Below, one piece after another: positions 54,828 to 63,952 of a stretch of 64,000 bases of DNA (position 1 is the first letter of the stretch; every line of letters starts with the position of its first letter). The translations under genes were made by a program, and so were the position numbers. The DNA is taken from positions 4,836,001-4,900,000 of the forward strand of contig NZ_JARUBP010000001.1 in NCBI RefSeq assembly GCF_029626225.1, read 5' to 3'. Below the pieces are notes generated by a model. It saw nothing but the letters and a program-made list of their open reading frames with translations. It was not told where the DNA came from and ran no database searches. Source of the stretch: Asanoa sp. WMMD1127. Its GTDB lineage: Bacteria > Actinomycetota > Actinomycetes > Mycobacteriales > Micromonosporaceae.

Positions 54828-55769
54828 ATGATGGATCAGCTGGTACTCGGAGCGATGATGTTCGGCACGACCACCGACGAGCGGCGTGCCTTCGCGATCC
54901 TCGACCGGTTCGTCGACGCGGGCGGCCGGTGGATCGACACGGCGAACTGCTACGCGTTCTGGGCCGACGAGAGCGGCTTCGGCGGGCAGAGCGAGGCGCT
55001 GCTCGGCCGCTGGCTCGCCCGCCGCCCGGGGGTGCGCGACCGGGTCTCGATCGCCACCAAGGTCGGCTGCGAGCCGCTGGAGGCGAACCGGTTCCCGGAG
55101 ACGGCCGAGGGGCTCGGCGCGCAGACGATCAAGACCGCGATCGAGGGCAGCCTGCGCCGGCTCGGCACCGACCGGGTCGAGATGTACTGGGCGCACCGCG
55201 ACACCCGGCGCACCCCGGTCGAGGAGACCGTCGCCGCGTTCGGCGAGCTCGTGTCGGCCGGGCTGGTCGGGCGGCTCGGCTGCTCCAACTTCGCGACGTG
55301 GCGGCTCGAGCGGTCACGGCGGGCGGCGGCGGACGCGGGCGTGGCCGGCTACACGGCGGTGCAGCAGCACGCGACCTACCTGCAGCCGCGGCCCGGCACC
55401 CGCCCGACGGTGGTGCACCGGTTCGGCTTCCTCTCCGACGAACTGGTCTCCTATGTGGAGAGCCACGACGACATGGAGATCTGGTCCTACACGCCGCTGC
55501 TGTCCGGCGCCTACACCCGACCCGACAAGCCACTGGCGCCGGAGTACGACCACCCGGGCACCGTGCGCCGGCTGGCCGCCCTCGACGCCGTGGCCGCCGA
55601 GACCGGCACGACCCGCAACCACGTCGTGCTGGCCTGGCTGACCGGCGGCTGCCCGGCGATCAAGCCGATCGTCGGTCCCAGCACGGTCGCCCAGCTCGAC
55701 GACGCGATCGCCGCGATGCCCCTGCGGTTGACGGCGGCGCAGCGGTCCCTTCTGGACAGTGCGGCCTAG
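54828..55769 (+). CDS. aldo/keto reductase
   Basis: A 313-residue AKR: Tyr in TANCYAFWADES, Lys in IATKVGCEP, His in YWAHRDTRR, NADPH site KPIVGPSTVAQLDDAIAAM. TAGCGT lies seven bases before the first ATG, a leaderless arrangement. Head to head with the MocR/PdxR-type regulator. In some bacteria this pairing concerns vitamin B6, so pyridoxal reductase is possible but not shown by sequence. The last 4 bases overlap the convergent protease remnant. Confidence 0.9.
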   Translation: MMDQLVLGAMMFGTTTDERRAFAILDRFVDAGGRWIDTANCYAFWADESGFGGQSEALLGRWLARRPGVRDRVSIATKVGCEPLEANRFPETAEGLGAQTIKTAIEGSLRRLGTDRVEMYWAHRDTRRTPVEETVAAFGELVSAGLVGRLGCSNFATWRLERSRRAAADAGVAGYTAVQQHATYLQPRPGTRPTVVHRFGFLSDELVSYVESHDDMEIWSYTPLLSGAYTRPDKPLAPEYDHPGTVRRLAALDAVAAETGTTRNHVVLAWLTGGCPAIKPIVGPSTVAQLDDAIAAMPLRLTAAQRSLLDSAA

Positions 55770-56281
55770 TAGGTGCTGACGCCGTAGGTGGTGGCGGCCG
55801 CGCGGGCCGAGGCGTAGTAGCTGGTGCCGCCGGTCGTGCAGGAGCCGCTGCCGCCCGAGGTGATGCCGATGCCGACAGTGGCGGCGAACAGGGGGCCGCC
55901 ACTGTCGCCGGGCTGGCTGCAGATCGTGGTGCGGATCAGCCCGGTGACGGTGCCGTCGGCGTAGTTGACGGTCACGTTCAACGCCGTGACGGTGCCGGAG
56001 CGCACGCCGCTCGGGCCGCTGCGGTGGACCCGCTGCCCGACCGTGCCGGGCCCGAACGAGGTGATCGGTTGCAGGCCAGGGTAGGTGTTGACGGCGCTCG
56101 GCTTGGCGATCGTCGCGTTGGTGTAGCGGACCAGGGCGGTGTCGCGGCTCGGGGTCACGGCGGCGACCACGCCCAGCGGGACGGTGGCGGCGGCATCCGC
56201 GTGGACGCTGGCGCCGACCGCGCCGACGCAGTGCCGCGACGTGATGGCGGCGGTGACGGCGAGGACGCGGGCTAGGCGCAT
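55766..56281 (-). pseudogene. 5'-truncated chymotrypsin-like serine protease
   Basis: 171 residues carrying the whole S1 triad: His in ITSRHCVG (residue 17), Asp in SRDTALVRY (residue 47) and Ser in QPGDSGGPLF near residue 126. Family members of the streptogrisin/alpha-lytic type have a signal peptide, a propeptide and 20-30 more mature residues before the His; here the ATG is only 16 residues ahead of it. Without an export signal the product could not function outside the cell. A very short intact gene with a merged signal is the alternative. Confidence 0.6.
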
Positions 56282-56482
56282 ATCGATGACTATCCCTGAA
56301 TGGGCCGTCGTCCGGCAACCCTTTCGGCAGCATCGGTGCTACTTCTGCTGGGTTCGACGGAAGTTCTGTCGCATCGAAGTTTAGATATGGACAGACGAAC
56401 GGAAGACCCCTACCGTGTGCGCAACGCGGTGACCCGCGTCGATCCCCCCTTCGCTTTGTCCCTCTCCCGTCCCGGAGGAACA

Positions 56483-59400
56483 ATGAGCAGACAATTACGT
56501 CCCTTGTCCTGGTTCGCGGCGGCCGGCCTGCTCGTCGGGGGCCTGCTGATGGCGCCGACCACCGCCACGGCCGCCCCGCCTCCCCAGGAGCCCGGCGTCA
56601 CCCTGCGGGTCTTCGACGTGCAGGTGCCGCTCAACGAGATCTGTGACCTGAAACCGGGCCAGACGCCCAATGTGGACAAGCTGATGCCCACGATCAACTG
56701 GACGACGACCGCCGACTTCGGCGGGTTCAGCGACAACTTCGTCAGCCAGGTGATCGGCAACATCAACATCGCCACCGCCGGCAGCTACACGTTCCGGTTG
56801 ACCAGCGACGACGGCTCCCGGTTGCTGATCGACAACGCCGTCGTCATCGACCATGACGGGCTGCACAGCGCCCAGCCGCCCAAGGAAGGCACGGTCAACC
56901 TCACCACCGGCTACCACTCGCTGCGGATCGACCACTTCGAGCGCAGCGTCGACCAGCAGATCACGCTGGACTGGCGTACGCCCGGCTCGTCGTCGTTCGT
57001 CCTCGTGCCCAACAGCGTGCTCTCCACGGACGCCGGCGTCGTGCGGGTGACCGCGCCCGGCCGCAAGGAGTGCGAGGGCGTCACCGACGCGCCCGGCGAC
57101 GGTCTGCCGCTCACCGGCGTGCACCCCAACTACACGCTGACCAACCTGCGGCCCACCGGCTTCCAGCCGCAGGTGTCCGCGATGGACTGGCTGCCCGACG
57201 GCCGGCTGGCCATCACCACGTGGGGCGGCACCGACAACGTGCTCGGCGAGGTCTACCTGCTGTCCAACGTGCAGACCGCGACGTCCCCGTCGCAGGTGAC
57301 CTATCAACGGATCGCCACCGGGCTGCGCGAGCCGATGGGCATCAAGTACGTCGACGGCAAGCTCTACGTGTCGGAGAAGCACCGGTTGACCGAGCTCAAC
57401 GACACCAACGGCGACTGGGTGACCGACAACTACCGGCAGGTGGCGACCTGGCCGTGGGGCGGCAACTTCCACGAGTTCGCCTTCGGGCTGCTCTACCAGG
57501 CGCCGTACTTCTACCTGAACCTGTCGATCTCCATCAACTACGGCGGCGCCACGACCAACCCGCAGCCTGCGCCCAACCGGGGCAGCACGATCCGGGTCGA
57601 CAAGAACACCGGCGCGGTGCACTACGTGGCGGGCGGCCTGCGTACGCCCGACGGCATCGGTTGGGGTCCCGAGGGTGGCATCTTCGTCACCGACAACCAG
57701 GGTGACTGGCTGCCGTCGTCGAAGCTGGTGCACATCAAGCAGGACCGGTTCTTCAACCTCTACATGAACCCGGCGGGGCCGTTCCAGAGCCAGCCGGTGA
57801 CCCAGCCGGTGCTGTGGATGCCGCAGAACGAGATCGCGAACTCGCCGAGCACGCCGGTGATGGTCCAATCAGGACCGTTCGCCGGGCAGATGCTGATCGG
57901 CGACGTGACCTACGGCGGCCTCCAGCGGGCGTTCCTGGAGAAGATCAACGGTGAGTACCAGGGCGCGCTGTTCCGGCACACCCAGGGCCTCGAGATGGGC
58001 GTGCTGCGCACGTCGATCGGTCCCAACGGCGCCATCTACGTCGGTGGCCTCGGCGCGGACGGCAACTGGGGCCAGGCCGGCAAGCTGAAGTACGGCCTGC
58101 AGAAGCTGACCCCCAACGGCGGCAACGCGTTCGACATCCTGGCGATGCGGGCGGTGGCCGGCGGCTTCGAACTGGAATACACGCAGCCGCTGTCGGCCGC
58201 GACGCTCGCCTCGCTGGCCACGAAGTTCACGGTCAAACAGTGGCGCTACGTGCCGACGCAGAACTACGGCGGCCCGAAGGTCGACGAGCAGACGCTGTCG
58301 GTGACCTCCGCCACCGCGTCGGCCGACGGCAAGAAGGTGACGCTGAAGATCAACGGCCTCCAGGCCGGCCGTGTGGTGTACGTGCGCTCGCCGCGTCCGT
58401 TCACCGCCGCCAACGGTCAGGAGCTGTGGAGCACGGAGGCCTGGTACACGCTCAACGCGCTCGTCGGCGGCCCGCAGCAGCCGGGCGGCGTGCTCGAGGC
58501 CGAGTCGGCGGTGCTGAGCGGTGGGGCGTCGGTCGCCAACGACCACCTGAACTACACGGGTTCGGGCTTCGTCGCCGGCTACGGCACCCAGGGCGCCACG
58601 ACCACTTTCTCGGTGTCGGCGGCGGCCGCGGGCTCCCACAACGTGAACCTGCGCTACTCCAACGGCCCCGACGGCGGCACGGGCACCAAGACGGTGTCGC
58701 TCTACGTCAACGGCGCCAAGGTGCGGCAGGTCGCCCTGCCGACCACCAACAACTGGGACACGTGGGCGATGAAGACCGACGCGGTCAACCTCAACGCGGG
58801 GACGAACACGATCGCGTACAAGGTCGATCCTGGCGACATCGGGCACGTGAACCTGGATCACATCACGGTCACGGGCGGCCCGTCGACGGTCAACCTGGCG
58901 CTCAACAAGCCGGCGACGTCGGACAGCTCGTGCAACGCCAACGAGGGCGCGGCCAAGGCCGTCAACGGCAGCGTCACCGGTGGCAACACCGACAAGTGGT
59001 GCTCGCTGGGTTCGTCGAAGTGGATGCAGGTCGACCTCGGCGCGGCCACCTCGGTGAGCCGGGTGGTGCTCAAGCACGCGGCGACCGGTGGTGAGAACGC
59101 GGCGTGGAACACCCGCGACTTCACCGTCCAGGTGTCGACAAACGGCACCTCGTGGACGACGGTGGCGACGGTCACGGGCAACACGGCCGCGACCACGACC
59201 CACACGTTCACGGCGGTCCAGGCACGCTACGTCCGGCTCAACGTGCAGACTCCGGCCAGCGACGGCAACGGGGCGGCCCGGATCTACGAGCTCGAGGTCT
59301 ACGCCTCGGCGTCGGGCCCGACGCGGACGGTGCTCTTCGACGGCACCGCGGCGTCGATGACCGCGAACTGGCAGCACACCGACGGCCGCAACCCGACCTG

Positions 59401-59902
59401 GACCATCACGGGCGGCGGCATGCAGGTCAACGGCGGTGACATCCGCACGCGGCAGAGCTACGGGGACTACAAGCTGCACGTGGAGTTCTGGTTGCCGTTG
59501 TACGGTCCGGACGTGACCGGCCAGGCGCGCGCCAACAGCGGCGTCTACCAGCAGGACCGCTACGAGCTGCAGGTGCTGGACTCGTTCGGCGACACGTCGC
59601 TCGGCAACGACGAAGCGGCGGCCATCTACCAGAAGAAGGCGGCGGACACGAACGCGGCGACCGCACCGGAAACCTGGCAGACCTACGACATCACCTTCCG
59701 CGCGGCCCGCTTCAACGGCACGACGAAGACCGAGGACGCCCGGATGACGGTGGTCTGGAACGGCGTCACGGTGCACAACAACGTAGCGGTCAACGGACCC
59801 ACCGGCGGCGGCGCCGCCGAAGCCAACACCCCGGGCCCGATCCGCCTGCAGGACCACACGAACCCGGTCCGCTACCGCAACATCTGGATCGAACCGATGT
59901 AA
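56483..59902 (+). CDS. secreted PA14 / sorbosone-dehydrogenase-like / CBM / discoidin / DUF1080 protein
   Basis: A 1139-residue exported protein. Signal peptide 1-31 (TTATA-AP); PA14-like module about 40-170 (GSYTFRLTSDDGSRLLIDN); six-bladed propeller about 195-560 like PQQ-type sugar dehydrogenases (AMDWLPDGRLAITTWGG, DGIGWGPEGGIFVTDNQGDW); a Ig-like linker to about 660; CBM6/35-like module 670-795 (GVLEAESAVLSGG); F5/8 discoidin 800-930 (NLALNKPATSDSS); C-terminal DUF1080 (3-keto-disaccharide hydrolase) 945-1139. No CxxCH haem motif. GGAGGAA precedes ATG. Likely acts on extracellular glycosides; the exact reaction is unknown. Confidence 0.9.
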   Translation: MSRQLRPLSWFAAAGLLVGGLLMAPTTATAAPPPQEPGVTLRVFDVQVPLNEICDLKPGQTPNVDKLMPTINWTTTADFGGFSDNFVSQVIGNINIATAGSYTFRLTSDDGSRLLIDNAVVIDHDGLHSAQPPKEGTVNLTTGYHSLRIDHFERSVDQQITLDWRTPGSSSFVLVPNSVLSTDAGVVRVTAPGRKECEGVTDAPGDGLPLTGVHPNYTLTNLRPTGFQPQVSAMDWLPDGRLAITTWGGTDNVLGEVYLLSNVQTATSPSQVTYQRIATGLREPMGIKYVDGKLYVSEKHRLTELNDTNGDWVTDNYRQVATWPWGGNFHEFAFGLLYQAPYFYLNLSISINYGGATTNPQPAPNRGSTIRVDKNTGAVHYVAGGLRTPDGIGWGPEGGIFVTDNQGDWLPSSKLVHIKQDRFFNLYMNPAGPFQSQPVTQPVLWMPQNEIANSPSTPVMVQSGPFAGQMLIGDVTYGGLQRAFLEKINGEYQGALFRHTQGLEMGVLRTSIGPNGAIYVGGLGADGNWGQAGKLKYGLQKLTPNGGNAFDILAMRAVAGGFELEYTQPLSAATLASLATKFTVKQWRYVPTQNYGGPKVDEQTLSVTSATASADGKKVTLKINGLQAGRVVYVRSPRPFTAANGQELWSTEAWYTLNALVGGPQQPGGVLEAESAVLSGGASVANDHLNYTGSGFVAGYGTQGATTTFSVSAAAAGSHNVNLRYSNGPDGGTGTKTVSLYVNGAKVRQVALPTTNNWDTWAMKTDAVNLNAGTNTIAYKVDPGDIGHVNLDHITVTGGPSTVNLALNKPATSDSSCNANEGAAKAVNGSVTGGNTDKWCSLGSSKWMQVDLGAATSVSRVVLKHAATGGENAAWNTRDFTVQVSTNGTSWTTVATVTGNTAATTTHTFTAVQARYVRLNVQTPASDGNGAARIYELEVYASASGPTRTVLFDGTAASMTANWQHTDGRNPTWTITGGGMQVNGGDIRTRQSYGDYKLHVEFWLPLYGPDVTGQARANSGVYQQDRYELQVLDSFGDTSLGNDEAAAIYQKKAADTNAATAPETWQTYDITFRAARFNGTTKTEDARMTVVWNGVTVHNNVAVNGPTGGGAAEANTPGPIRLQDHTNPVRYRNIWIEPM

Positions 59903-59910
59903 CGGGACGC

Positions 59911-59945
59911 TCGGGCGCCGGTTCCGTGAAAGGGCCGGCGCCCGA
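59911..59945. terminator. bidirectional terminator
   Basis: TCGGGCGCCGG (59911-59921) and CCGGCGCCCGA (59935-59945) make a perfect 11-bp GC stem with a 13-base loop, in the 46-base gap between the convergent large secreted protein gene and the small membrane protein gene. No T-tract, as is common in actinomycetes. Confidence 0.65.
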
Positions 59946-59948
59946 CCG

Positions 59949-60740
59949 TCAACGAGGGGCGAGCGCCCAACACGTGATGTTGAAGACGGCCGACTGGCGT
60001 TCGGCGTCGTAGTCGACGAACTCCAGGATCGCGACGCGACCCTCGTCGGTCTTCACGCAGATGGCCACCGAGGACGCGAGGTCGACCGCATCGACCGGAC
60101 GCGTGCTGGGGATGGCCTGGCGACACCCCTCATAGGACACCGCGTAGACCCCGTCCGTCACCGTCGCCCGGTCGACGACCGATACGGTGACCGAAGCTTG
60201 CGCCGCTTCCAGTTGGCTGGCGCGCATCGACAGGTCGGCGCCCTTCTTCGGGTTCGCGGCACGCGTCGACGTGTCGTCGATGTCGATCGACTCGCCGTCG
60301 GCGATGGAGTGGCGCTGGCAGTCGTGTACCCGCCGTGCCGGTTCCGACTTGTATGGCTTGATCTCACACGCGCCCGGATTGGCCACTTCGGTGGTCTGTC
60401 GGTTGGCCGAGCCGAACGCGAAGCCGCCGAGGGCCGCAAGCAGCGTCGCACCCCAGACGAAGAACGTAATTGTGCGATGGCTTCTCCAGTAGAGCAGCGC
60501 CGAAGCGCCCACCGGCAGCGCGACCAACCCGCCGCACAGGACCCATTGGGTCGGTCCGAACTCCTCTGACTGGATCACGTCGAGGATCTGCAGGAAGTCC
60601 GCCGCGACGCCGAGGACGGCGATCAAGGCGAAGGCCGCGGCCAGATGTCCGGTCACCTGCCGCAGGCGTTCCGCCGCCGCGGTTGCCGGATCGGTCTGCG
60701 TCGACGTCGCCTGACCGCCGTTGGGCGGCGGGGACTGCAT
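59949..60740 (-). CDS. membrane-anchored protein, paralogue of next gene
   Basis: A 263-residue protein: about 30 cytosolic residues, three hydrophobic segments (AAAFALIAVLGVAADFL, VLCGGLVALPVGASALLYW, FFVWGATLLAALGGFAFG) and an external domain of about 150 residues with four Cys. The end (AICVKTDEGRVAILEFVDY) is clearly similar to the end of the upstream gene (TICVRSDEGRIGIIQPETV). No known family recognised. ATG at 60740 with weak ribosome binding site; cotranscription with the gene 35 bases upstream is likely. Confidence 0.7.
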   Translation of the reverse strand: MQSPPPNGGQATSTQTDPATAAAERLRQVTGHLAAAFALIAVLGVAADFLQILDVIQSEEFGPTQWVLCGGLVALPVGASALLYWRSHRTITFFVWGATLLAALGGFAFGSANRQTTEVANPGACEIKPYKSEPARRVHDCQRHSIADGESIDIDDTSTRAANPKKGADLSMRASQLEAAQASVTVSVVDRATVTDGVYAVSYEGCRQAIPSTRPVDAVDLASSVAICVKTDEGRVAILEFVDYDAERQSAVFNITCWALAPR

Positions 60741-60775
60741 AGGTATCTGCGACCCACCCGAATTGGTGGCTCGGG

Positions 60776-61369
60776 TCAACTCTTGTTCCAGACCGTGAGG
60801 CGGACGCTCGCCTGGTCGCTCCCGGCCGTGACCGTCTCCGGCTGGATGATGCCGATGCGACCTTCGTCGGACCGGACACAGATCGTGTGCCCGGGCAGTT
60901 GCGACAGGCTCAACCAATAGCTCTTCGGGAGGAGATCCGAACCGCATTTGCGGAACGTCGGTTGCTCGTCGGGATCCAACACGACGAACCAGGACCGCTC
61001 GCCGGCGGTGAGGATGCCTCGATCAGCAATCACGTCCGCGGATCGCTCGGCGTCGGGGGGATAGTCGAGATCCAGGCCGCGGTTGCGGAGTTCGACCTTC
61101 TCGCAGTCGACGAGCAGCGCGGGGTCCGTCTCGACCACCCTGATCTCGGCGCAGATGCCGTTCTCGCCGACCCCGGCGACGCCGTATGCGGGTGCGTAGG
61201 CAGGAGCGCTCGCGGACGTCCGTGGTGCCCGAGCCTCCTCGGTGTGGTTGGCGATGCGGGCGACCCAGTAGCCGGTCAGCGTCATCAGGACAGCAGCGAG
61301 TGCGGCGCCGAGGCTCGTCCATTCCTGACGGGTCGCGAACGTGCCTTGCCTGCCGTTGAGCGAACTCAC
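60776..61369 (-). CDS. single-pass membrane protein, paralogue of next gene
   Basis: About 197 residues. GTG at 61369 has GAGG seven bases upstream and is preferred to a TTG at 61396. One transmembrane helix near residues 20-38 (LGAALAAVLMTLTGYWVA), a short Pro/Ala spacer, then an external domain with four Cys (GICAEI, VDCEKV, RKCGS, TICVRSDEGR). The C-terminal 60 residues match those of the downstream protein. Function unknown; the pair looks like a duplicated sensor or binding domain. Confidence 0.68.
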   Translation of the reverse strand: MSSLNGRQGTFATRQEWTSLGAALAAVLMTLTGYWVARIANHTEEARAPRTSASAPAYAPAYGVAGVGENGICAEIRVVETDPALLVDCEKVELRNRGLDLDYPPDAERSADVIADRGILTAGERSWFVVLDPDEQPTFRKCGSDLLPKSYWLSLSQLPGHTICVRSDEGRIGIIQPETVTAGSDQASVRLTVWNKS

Positions 61370-61516
61370 TTCCCAGCCTCGGTTCTGATCATCCAAAAAG
61401 GTGCGAACGCCATGTTAACCGGCGTTCCATGGTCGAATCCGTCGTGGGTCGGACAGCTGAACGAGCCTTCACTCGTTGGGGTCAATTGATGGCGGTGAGC
61501 GGATATCGTTGCTGCC

Positions 61517-62308
61517 GTGGTGCCGGAGCGGTGGTCCGAGCGGGACGCGTACGAGGCCTATATGGGCCGATGGAGTCGGCGTGTCGCGCCGTTGTTCCTG
61601 CGGTGGTTGACCGCGCCGGTCGGGCTCTCGTGGGTCGACGTCGGGTGCGGGACCGGGGCGTTGAGCGGCGCCGTCGTCGCGGGCGCTGCGCCCGTCGAGG
61701 TGACCGGGGTCGACAGTTCACCCGCGTTCGTGACCGCGGCCGCCGAGCGGGTGGGTGATCCGCGGGCCCGTTTTCGGGTCGGTGACGCCCGTGAGCTTCC
61801 GCTCGCCGATCACGCCGTCGGCATCGCGGTCAGTGGGTTGGCGCTCAACTTCGTGCCCGAGCCCGCGCGGGCCGTCGCCGAGATGGCGCGGGTGACCGCG
61901 CCCGGTGGGACGGTCGCCGCCTATGTCTGGGACTACGGCGACGGGATGGAGATGCTGCGATATTTCTGGACCGCCGCCACCACGGTCGACGCCGCCGCGC
62001 CGGACGAGCTCGACCGGTTCTCGGCCGTGTGCCGGCCCGATCCGCTCCGGACAATGTGGACCGGCGCCGGGCTGCAAGGGGTCACCGTCGACGCCGTCTC
62101 CATTCCGACGACGTTCACCTCGTTCGACGACTACTGGACGCCCTTTCTCGGTGGTCAGGGGCCTGCGCCGGGGTTCGTCGCCCGGCTCGAGCCCGTCGAC
62201 CGCAACCGGCTCCGCGACCTCCTGCGCTCCCGGCTCCCGGCCGCTCCCGACGGCTCGATCAGGCTCACCGCCCGCGCCTGGACCGTGCGCGGTACGACCC
62301 CGGCCTGA
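61517..62308 (+). CDS. class I SAM-dependent methyltransferase
   Basis: A 263-residue methyltransferase: YEAYMGRWSRRVAPLFLRWL, motif I WVDVGCGTGALSGAV, motif II TGVDSSPAFVTAA, and MARVTAPGGTVAAYVWDYG. Typical Methyltransf_11/25 type; small-molecule or quinone-like substrate cannot be told. GTG start with TATCGT seven bases upstream. Its 3' end abuts the broken sigma factor sequence. Confidence 0.9.
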   Translation: MVPERWSERDAYEAYMGRWSRRVAPLFLRWLTAPVGLSWVDVGCGTGALSGAVVAGAAPVEVTGVDSSPAFVTAAAERVGDPRARFRVGDARELPLADHAVGIAVSGLALNFVPEPARAVAEMARVTAPGGTVAAYVWDYGDGMEMLRYFWTAATTVDAAAPDELDRFSAVCRPDPLRTMWTGAGLQGVTVDAVSIPTTFTSFDDYWTPFLGGQGPAPGFVARLEPVDRNRLRDLLRSRLPAAPDGSIRLTARAWTVRGTTPA

Positions 62309-62317
62309 CTGTCCGGA

Positions 62318-62934
62318 ACGCGGCTGCACCGGCCGGAGCTGTCGCGCGAGGCGATCCGGCTGACCCGGATGGTGCACCGGCTGCGCCCCGACGATCCGGA
62401 GGTGGCCGGCCTGCTCGCGCTGATGCTGCCCGCGCGGCCGCCGACGGCGAGCTCGTGCCGCTGGCCGAGCAGGACCGCACCCGGTGGGACCGCGGCATGA
62501 TCGCCGAGGGCACCGCGCTCGTGGACGCGGCGTTCGGGCGCGGCGCGGTGGGGGAGTACCAGCTCCAGGCCGCGATCGCCGCCCTGCACGGCCGGGCCGA
62601 CCGCGCGGCCGACACCGACTGGCCACAGATCCGCGCGCTGTACGGCGTGCTCGAACGGATGACCGGCAGTCCCGTGGTCGCGCTCAACCACGCGGTGGCG
62701 ACCGCGATGGTCGACGGGCCGCGGGTCGGCCTGGCCCGGTTGGCCCCGCTGGACGAGCGGCTCCCGGGCCACCAGCGGCTGCACGCGGTCCGCGCGCACC
62801 TGCACGAACTGGCCGGCGACGAGGCCGCCGCGCTCGACCACTACCGGGCCGCCGCGGCCCGCGCGACCAGTGCCGCGGAGCAGGGCTACCTCACCCTGCG
62901 GGCGGCCCGATTGGCTCGGCGCGCCGGTTCGTGA
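62318..62934 (+). pseudogene. remnant of an ECF sigma factor with DUF6596 domain
   Basis: The first part, in the frame of 62318, reads LSREAIRLTRMVHRL and DDPEVAGLLALMLP, which is the middle of the DUF6596-type C-terminal domain of ECF42-like sigma factors. After about 62430 the matching sequence continues in another frame: ADGELVPLAEQDRTRWDRGMI, then YQLQAAIAALHGRA, TDWPQIRALYGVLERM and HRLHAVRAHLHELAGDE, to a stop at 62934. Sigma regions 2 and 4 are absent, cut off at the methyltransferase end. Truncation plus frameshift show it is dead. Confidence 0.8.
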
Positions 62935-63007
62935 GCGGCGGCGAAATCGGATCAAATGGAGACACGACGCCCCGCCGGCGTCGCGGTAACGAACGGGGGC
63001 GGTGCGG

Positions 63008-63208
63008 ATGCAGGCGAACGGCGCGGCGAGCGATCTCCGCTGGGTCTACCGGCCACCTCGCGGCCGCCGCTCACCCGAGTCCACCCTCGCCGGCGCCCCG
63101 GTCTTCGGCGTCAGCGCCGCCGACGCGGCAGGCCTGGTCGACGTCATCCTCGCCGACGGCACCCGCCTGACCGCGCCGGCCGCCGACGTGGTCGCCGAAC
63201 CGATCTAG
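63008..63208 (+). CDS. small hypothetical protein
   Basis: A 66-residue frame with ATG 63008 and G-rich ribosome binding sequence GGGGGCGG upstream. It is moderately basic at the start and ends VDVILADGTRLTAPAADVVAEPI, a strand-like pattern. G/C at third positions is consistent with coding. No family recognised; 39 bases before the catalase-like gene on the same strand. Confidence 0.5.
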   Translation: MQANGAASDLRWVYRPPRGRRSPESTLAGAPVFGVSAADAAGLVDVILADGTRLTAPAADVVAEPI

Positions 63209-63247
63209 CGGACGCGTACGTCTCCCCGGCGGGGGTACAGACGCGGC

Positions 63248-63952
63248 ATGGGAGTCCTCGTCGCCGGTGCTTTTCGGCTGCTCGCGCGGGTGCGGCGCGG
63301 GCGGGCCGTGCATCCGAAAGGTGGCACGCACGATGCGACCGTGACCACCGTCGGCGGTCGTCGCCTCGGAGTGGCGTTGTTCGACGAGCCCCGTGAGTAC
63401 GCGGCCCTGGTGCGGCTCTCCCGCGGCGCCGGGTTGCCGCGCGGGTGGCCGGACGTCCTGGGGGTCGCGGTGCGCATCCGCGACGGTGGCGGGCCGGGGC
63501 GCGACCTGGACCTGCTGTTCTCGACCGCCGCCGGGGCCGTGCCGCTGCTGCGGCAGGTGCCGTTTCCGCGGCGGTCGCCCGTGACGTTCTACAGCAGCGT
63601 CGCCGGCTATCGGACCGCGCGGGGCCGGTACTACCTGGCCGCGCTGCCCTGGCCCGGCGTCGGGCCCGAGCAAGGGTTCCGGATCGCGGCGGCGCGGCGG
63701 TTCGGCCGGTGGCGGACCGTGGCGCTGGTGACGCTGGGCGCGCCGGTGCCCGCGGCGGTGGATCGGGCGGTCGGCTTCGACGCCGTCCGCCACGCGGCGC
63801 CGGGGCTCGACCCCGACGGCTGGCTGTGGGGAGTGCGGCGGGCGGCGTACGGGGGCAGTCGTCGCGGCCGGGACCCCGTGGCGCCCGTCGAGGACGAGCC
63901 GGGTGACGCCCCGACCCGGTGGCGCGTCCGGCCGGTAACGCGAAACCGGTGA
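63248..63952 (+). CDS. catalase-like superfamily protein
   Basis: A 234-residue protein. HPKGGTHDATVT, FDEPREYAALVRLSRGAGLPRGWPD (two parts) and VLGVAVRIRD follow the start of the haem catalase fold (KG...RFS..G.P...PD..G.AvR). The distal His of true catalases is not in its usual context and the protein is half the size, so catalase activity is doubtful; such proteins are annotated as catalase-related or phosphodiesterase-like in actinobacteria. Last full gene of the window. Confidence 0.72.
   Translation: MGVLVAGAFRLLARVRRGRAVHPKGGTHDATVTTVGGRRLGVALFDEPREYAALVRLSRGAGLPRGWPDVLGVAVRIRDGGGPGRDLDLLFSTAAGAVPLLRQVPFPRRSPVTFYSSVAGYRTARGRYYLAALPWPGVGPEQGFRIAAARRFGRWRTVALVTLGAPVPAAVDRAVGFDAVRHAAPGLDPDGWLWGVRRAAYGGSRRGRDPVAPVEDEPGDAPTRWRVRPVTRNR

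Noticed and set aside
52419-55196. 925-codon minus-strand frame containing folD and sequence beyond it
   Set aside because: Only the folD part (to 53276) is in a real frame; the rest is out of frame with the MocR gene and interrupts the riboswitch.
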